DNA of 64,000 nt, taken from positions 124,001 through 188,000 of the forward strand of contig CASFBK010000004.1 in NCBI GenBank assembly GCA_949292785.1, read 5' to 3'. Of the stretch, positions 60,447-64,000 are shown piece after piece. Under the pieces are notes generated by a model. That model saw only the letters and a list, made by a program, of their open reading frames with translations, was not told the origin of the DNA and did not search any database. A program made the translations under genes and the position numbers. Within the stretch, counting starts at the first letter, position 1, and each line of letters opens with the position of its first letter. This stretch comes from an uncultured Eubacteriales bacterium (GTDB lineage: Bacteria > Bacillota > Clostridia > Lachnospirales > Lachnospiraceae).

Positions 60447-60647
60447 ATGGCACAGGTAACCAAAGAAACAATGATTGGTGAATTACTCCAGATTGATGAA
60501 AATGTAGCACCGATTCTTTTAGAAATCGGAATGCACTGTCTTGGCTGCCCATCTTCTCAGATGGAGACCATCGCAGAAGCTGCAATGGTGCATGGAATTG
60601 ATCCGGATGCATTGGTAAATAGAATTAATGACTTTTTAGCAAAATAA
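60447..60647 (+). CDS. DUF1858 domain protein
   Basis: 66 residues, all one DUF1858 domain: KETMIGELLQIDENVAPILLE followed by HCLGCPSS, a CxxC pair that is typical of this redox-disulfide domain, often found next to hybrid-cluster or nitrogen-metabolism proteins in anaerobes. A role as a small redox partner is supposed, not shown. It has a strong promoter and terminator, so it is a single-gene unit. Confidence 0.9.
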   Translation: MAQVTKETMIGELLQIDENVAPILLEIGMHCLGCPSSQMETIAEAAMVHGIDPDALVNRINDFLAK

Positions 60648-60663
60648 AAGATAGTCATAGAAC

Positions 60664-60690
60664 AAAGAGTCCGTTTGCCGGACTCTTTCG
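60664..60690 (+). terminator. Intrinsic terminator after the DUF1858 gene
   Basis: AAAGAGTCCG (60664-60673), loop TTTGC, CGGACTCTTT (60679-60688). Perfect 10-bp stem whose right arm supplies a short T-run. Confidence 0.85.
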
Positions 60691-60804
60691 CGCCCGAGCG
60701 GTGTCATTTACGACTAATTTCATCTCCGCGAGGTGCGTATCTTTAGCGGAGCGTTTGTTATTATGATAGGTAATTGCAACGCAATTTTTTATCATATAAG
60801 AACA

Positions 60805-60858
60805 GGCTGCCACTTTTGGACAAGCAAAAGCGGCAGCCGTTTTACATCTTTTTATCTG
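60805..60858 (+). terminator. Terminator-like hairpin
   Basis: GGCTGCCACTTTTG (60805-60818) and CAAAAGCGGCAGCC (60825-60838) pair with one mismatch around a 6-base loop. GTTTTACATCTTTTT follows. It could stop read-through from the DUF1858 unit. Confidence 0.55.
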
Positions 60859-60971
60859 TTTTTGTATCTGACAAGAAATCTGTTTCGTGAATAAGATTTT
60901 CCCATCTCATTTGTATAAAGCTTCTTAATGCGCCTCCTTTCTGCTTAGAATTTGTCTTTTCGTGATAGCTG

Positions 60972-61066
60972 TTACCAACCGAAGGTTGATAACCGGTGTG
61001 CACATCGGTGTGCTTACCTGTGATATATTAGTTGGCCGTAAGGTATCCAGATTACCTATCGGTAAT
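60972..61066. other. Cluster of three small hairpins, possible structured RNA
   Basis: TTACCAACC-GAA-GGTTGATAA (60972-60992, one mismatch), GCACA-TCGG-TGTGC (61000-61013) and ATTACC-TATC-GGTAAT (61051-61066), with an outer CTTAC (61013-61017)/GTAAG (61038-61042) pairing. CGGTGTGC occurs twice. On the minus strand they lie upstream of a ribosome-binding-like AAAGGAGG. No known riboswitch class was recognised. Confidence 0.35.
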
Positions 61067-61557
61067 GTGTTCTGATTTTTTGGTCATTCCATAACGATTC
61101 CCGCATTGCCAGCACGCAATAATTTTATTTTTAAAATTATGGAATGGGGTTCCGGTATGAAAAGAGTGAAATATTCATTATTAAATTTTATTTTTTTAGA
61201 AGTAAAGGCAACATTTCCCAATGCTGCGAAGAAAATACCGGAACATAAAGAAAATCAGAAAGAGATGAAAACAGGGAAATATCTGACACAGACTTTATAA
61301 AATAATTTTCGTATTCATATGCATAATATAACATAGGGAAAAATATGATTCTCTGGAAAAACCATAAGACTCATCCCGAGGGATGAAAAGAAATAGACCA
61401 ATGGTCTGACTTGGTGTTTCTTGATTTGACTCCTTTCTGTCTGAGCCAGAAGAACATCTCTTGTCTATTTATACACAAAAATGTCGAAAAAAACAATGTT
61501 TTTTGCAGAATTTTTAGAAATTTAATAGTTTTTTAATAAAATCAAGGGGAGTTCAAC

Positions 61558-61587
61558 TTGACGAAAGGTTACAATATGTAATATACT
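61558..61587 (+). promoter_or_regulatory. Promoter of mecA
   Basis: TTGACG (61558-61563), 18-base spacer, TATACT (61582-61587), 60 bases before the ATG. Confidence 0.6.
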
Positions 61588-61647
61588 TTGTATACTCAAA
61601 AGTATATTAATTCCTGATGTGGCAACATAGAAAAAGGAAGTGATTAT

Positions 61648-62448
61648 ATGAAAATTGAAAAAGTAAGTGAAAATCAGATTCGATGCACTCTTACCAAAGA
61701 GGATTTGGCAGACCGTCAGATTAAGTTAAGTGAACTGGCATATGGAACGGAGAAGGCAAAGACGCTTTTCCGGGATATGATGCAGCAGGCAGCATATGAA
61801 TGTGGATTTGAAGCAGAAGATATACCGCTGATGATTGAAGCGATTCCGTTGTCAGCAGATACGATAATTTTGATTATAACCAAGGTGGAATATCCAGATG
61901 AATTAGATACAAGGTTTTCCCAGTTTGCACCGGGGGATTCCCTAGAAGAGGTAGAAGAAGCCTTCGACAGTGAAGAGGGTGAGAAGATTTACGAGGCAGC
62001 CGGAGCAGATGATATCTTAGACTTGTTCCGTAAGATTCAGGCAGAGCATAAGAAGGCAGAGAGCCTGCGCAAAGAGAGCCAGTTCGTTCCATTAGAAAAG
62101 GCAATCAACGGAGAGAAGCCGGCAGAACAGCCGACGGAAGAAACCGTAGTCGTAGATATTACCAAGCTGTTTGTGTTTGACGGATTTGATGAAGTGAACC
62201 GTCTGGCGCATGTGCTGAAAGGTTTTTATAATGGCTGTAATGTATTATATAAGAACAAATTAAACCGGAAATATTATCTGGTAATCAGTAAGAGCCAGCA
62301 CAGTCCGGAAGAATTTAACAAAGTATGCAATATTTTATCGGAATACGCACATCAGGAAAAATATTCTAATGCAATCAGAGCATATTTTGAAGAACATTAT
62401 GATACCATATTGAGAGAAAATGCATTGCAGATATTGAGCGAAATATAG
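61648..62448 (+). CDS. mecA: Adaptor protein MecA
   Basis: 266 residues starting MKIEKVSENQIRCTLTKEDL, the typical MecA N-terminus that binds targets, followed by an acidic linker (about 95-160) and a C-terminal domain that binds the ClpC ATPase (LFVFDGFDEVNRLAHVL, YYLVISKSQHSPEEF). MecA delivers proteins to ClpCP for unfolding and degradation; in Bacillus it controls competence through ComK. AAGGAAGTG precedes the ATG and a terminator follows. Target here is unknown. Confidence 0.93.
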   Translation: MKIEKVSENQIRCTLTKEDLADRQIKLSELAYGTEKAKTLFRDMMQQAAYECGFEAEDIPLMIEAIPLSADTIILIITKVEYPDELDTRFSQFAPGDSLEEVEEAFDSEEGEKIYEAAGADDILDLFRKIQAEHKKAESLRKESQFVPLEKAINGEKPAEQPTEETVVVDITKLFVFDGFDEVNRLAHVLKGFYNGCNVLYKNKLNRKYYLVISKSQHSPEEFNKVCNILSEYAHQEKYSNAIRAYFEEHYDTILRENALQILSEI

Positions 62449-62458
62449 TAATGAAAGC

Positions 62459-62491
62459 GAACCCCTTGTGCTCATGCATAAGGGGTTTTTA
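62459..62491 (+). terminator. Intrinsic terminator after mecA
   Basis: AACCCCTT (62460-62467) pairs with AAGGGGTT (62480-62487) with extra inner pairing, followed by TTTTT. Confidence 0.85.
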
Positions 62492-62542
62492 ACAGGAAAC
62501 GGAGTATTTTCTATTCCCAAAGGGAGTACATAGGAGGACATC

Positions 62543-64000
62543 ATGCCAGAGATAGATAGACGAAGACCCGGACAGAATCCGGGTAGAGTTCCAAATAGAA
62601 GACCGGTAGGAAATCGAAAACACAAGAAGAGTAATACCTCAGTGATTGCAGCGGCAATTTTTATTGTGGTAGTCATATTGATTGCCGGTATCAGTATGCT
62701 GATAAAGAAATACACTCCAAGCAAAGAGCGGGTAGATATCAACGCCTATTATAATATCCAGAACGAAGATGATATGGCGATTCTGTTGGATAATGAACGA
62801 TTAGAAGATATGGCAAAATATTGGGATGGCCATGTATATCTGGAATACCAGACAGTACATGACAAGCTCAATCAGCGTTTTTACTGGGATTTCAATGAGA
62901 ATATCCTGCGATATGTGACACCGTCAGATGTAGTATCCGTCAATGCGGGAGAACAGAGCTATACGGTGACAAAGACCAGTGAAAACACCGATTATACGAT
63001 TGTCAGAGTAGATGGAGAAAACATGTATCTGGCGCTGGATTTTGTTCAGAAATATACCAACATTGACTTTTTGGTATCTCAGGAACCGAACCGGGTGATT
63101 ATTACCAGCAAATGGGGAGATAGAAAGACTGCCCAGGTAAAAGGAAATACGCAGATTCGTCAGAAAGGCGGCATTAAAAGCCCCATCGTTGCTGATGTAG
63201 CAAAGGGAAGTAAGGTGGTGATTCTGGAAAGCGGAGATAACTGGAGCAAGGTTGCCACAGAAGATGGCATGATTGGTTATATAAAGAATAAACGATTGGG
63301 AGAAGAACAGACAGAAACCTTAACCCGAGCATTTGAAGAACCGGTATTCAACCATCTTTTAAAGGACAAGACCATCAGTCTTGGATGGCATCAGGTCACT
63401 AATCAGGATGGAAATAACCGGGTGGCAAATGTGCTGCAATCCACCAAAGGAATTAATGTGCTCTCTCCTACCTGGTTCTATTTGAACGATAATGATGGAA
63501 ATATCTATTCTCTGGCAAGCCACAGCTATGTGGATTACTGCCATCAGCAGGGCGTAGAAGTGTGGGCATTGGTCAGCAATCTGGAGAATCCGGACGTGGA
63601 TACCACGTATGTACTGAGTCATACTTCCATTCGGGATAAGCTGGTAAAACAGATTATTTCAGCAGCCATTGAATATGACCTGGATGGTATCAATCTGGAC
63701 TTCGAGGCGCTGCAGGCGTATAATGAAGATGGTGCTTATGTAGGAGATTCGTATATTCAGTTTATCCGGGAATTGTCCATTATGTGTGAAAATAATAACA
63801 TTGTATTATCGGTAGACAACTATGTGCCGTCTTCTTACACTGCTTTTTATAATCGCAGCGAGCAGGCTCTGTTTGCAGATTATGTCATTATTATGGCATA
63901 CGATGAACATACCAAAGTATCAGAGGATGTAGGTCCGGTTGCATCTATCGGATTTGTAAAAGAGGGAGTGGAAAACACCCTGAAGGAAGTTCCGGCAGAA
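62543..64000 (+). CDS. GH18 glycoside hydrolase with SH3-like domain, N-terminal part
   Basis: The reading frame runs open from the ATG at 62543 (AGGAGG upstream) to the end of the window, 486 codons. A basic Arg/Pro-rich cytoplasmic tail (about 1-32) precedes a membrane helix (about 35-58). Residues about 65-180 resemble a copper-amine-oxidase-like or stalk domain, an SH3-like segment lies at about 205-260 (KGGIKSPIVADVAKGSKVVIL), and a GH18 domain begins near 275. Its catalytic motif DLDGINLDFE is complete near 385. Such membrane-anchored GH18 proteins (YaaH/CotE-like) act on wall or spore glycans. The C-terminal end is outside the window. Confidence 0.87.
   Translation, partial: MPEIDRRRPGQNPGRVPNRRPVGNRKHKKSNTSVIAAAIFIVVVILIAGISMLIKKYTPSKERVDINAYYNIQNEDDMAILLDNERLEDMAKYWDGHVYLEYQTVHDKLNQRFYWDFNENILRYVTPSDVVSVNAGEQSYTVTKTSENTDYTIVRVDGENMYLALDFVQKYTNIDFLVSQEPNRVIITSKWGDRKTAQVKGNTQIRQKGGIKSPIVADVAKGSKVVILESGDNWSKVATEDGMIGYIKNKRLGEEQTETLTRAFEEPVFNHLLKDKTISLGWHQVTNQDGNNRVANVLQSTKGINVLSPTWFYLNDNDGNIYSLASHSYVDYCHQQGVEVWALVSNLENPDVDTTYVLSHTSIRDKLVKQIISAAIEYDLDGINLDFEALQAYNEDGAYVGDSYIQFIRELSIMCENNNIVLSVDNYVPSSYTAFYNRSEQALFADYVIIMAYDEHTKVSEDVGPVASIGFVKEGVENTLKEVPAE

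Larger units (their letters stand above)
60648..61557. other. Non-coding stretch rich in inverted repeats
   Basis: About 900 bases without a convincing gene. In order: terminator (60664-60690); nested repeat ATGATA-GGT-AATTGC-AAC-GCAATT with closing TATCAT (60763-60795); hairpin GGCTGCC..GGCAGCC (60805-60838) with an inner CTTTTG/CAAAAG stem and a T-rich tail on the plus strand; a good minus-strand ribosome binding site (60933-60940); three small hairpins at 60972-61066; a 10-bp repeat CATTCCATAA (61084-61093) and TTATGGAATG (61137-61146). From 61147 to 61557 I see only AT-rich sequence and a weak 64-codon frame (61106-61300) with no ribosome binding site. Confidence 0.6.

Noticed and set aside
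9743-61034. A 16-base identical string CTGTGATATATTAGTT in the rpsF leader and at about 61019
   Set aside because: In a 64-kb AT-rich window one such match is expected by chance, and the surroundings do not match.
61106-61300. 64-codon plus-strand frame, or a 47-codon version from an inner ATG at 61157
   Set aside because: No convincing ribosome binding site, AT-rich composition, no recognisable motif. Mentioned only within the non-coding stretch.

Overview
The window looks like the chromosome of a gut-type Lachnospiraceae (Clostridia, Bacillota). The support is a low-to-moderate GC content, strong AGGAGG ribosome binding sites, an rpsF-ssb-rpsR block and a gdpP-rplI-dnaB block, MecA, a class B sortase, DUF951 and DUF1858 proteins, and a Gram-positive exosortase (XrtG) system. 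Genus cannot be fixed from the sequence alone.

Layout. 0-9.7 kb: end of a MacA-like adaptor and a MacB-like permease, sortase B, a sirtuin, DUF951, a metallo-beta-lactamase-fold lipoprotein, an AraC regulator, and a MoxR / DUF58 / transglutaminase trio. 9.8-10.9 kb: rpsF-ssb-rpsR with a clean terminator. 11.0-20.2 kb: an XrtG operon with two 6-pyruvoyl-tetrahydropterin-synthase-like proteins, a secreted three-repeat protein with a C-terminal sorting tail, the exosortase, two glycosyltransferases and large membrane proteins. 20.3-54.1 kb: a hybrid NRPS/PKS gene cluster. 54.7-58.5 kb: gdpP-rplI-dnaB. 58.7-64 kb: a MerR regulator, a ferredoxin, an acyl-CoA thioesterase, a DUF1858 protein, a 1-kb non-coding stretch rich in hairpins, mecA, and the start of a GH18 glycosidase.

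The 34-kb cluster is the main item. It encodes five adenylation domains, two heterocyclization (Cy) domains, two ketosynthases, nine carrier domains, one embedded methyltransferase, a free-standing acyl-AMP ligase, two thioesterase-like proteins, an SGNH hydrolase and an Sfp-type phosphopantetheinyl transferase. One adenylation domain has a near-canonical cysteine code, one a valine-like code. Inside the cluster sit a heterodimeric YbtP/YbtQ-like ABC pair and a complete ECF transporter (S, T and fused A-A). Thiazoline-forming domains plus this import cassette suggest a thiazoline metallophore related in logic to yersiniabactin and equibactin, but the architecture differs: no salicylate synthase, no thiazolinyl reductase, ketosynthase modules whose acyltransferase has shrunk to remnants, an N-terminal thioesterase fused to C-PCP, a condensation domain reduced to its C-terminal half, and a thioesterase-like protein that has lost its Ser and His. 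Two sites of the form GGTTAG-N6-CTAAyy lie at the two most likely transcription starts of the cluster and may be its operator.

The exosortase operon and the biosynthetic cluster together occupy the junction between rpsR and gdpP, genes that lie close together in many Firmicutes. I see no integrase, transposase, CRISPR array, tRNA or rRNA gene in the window.
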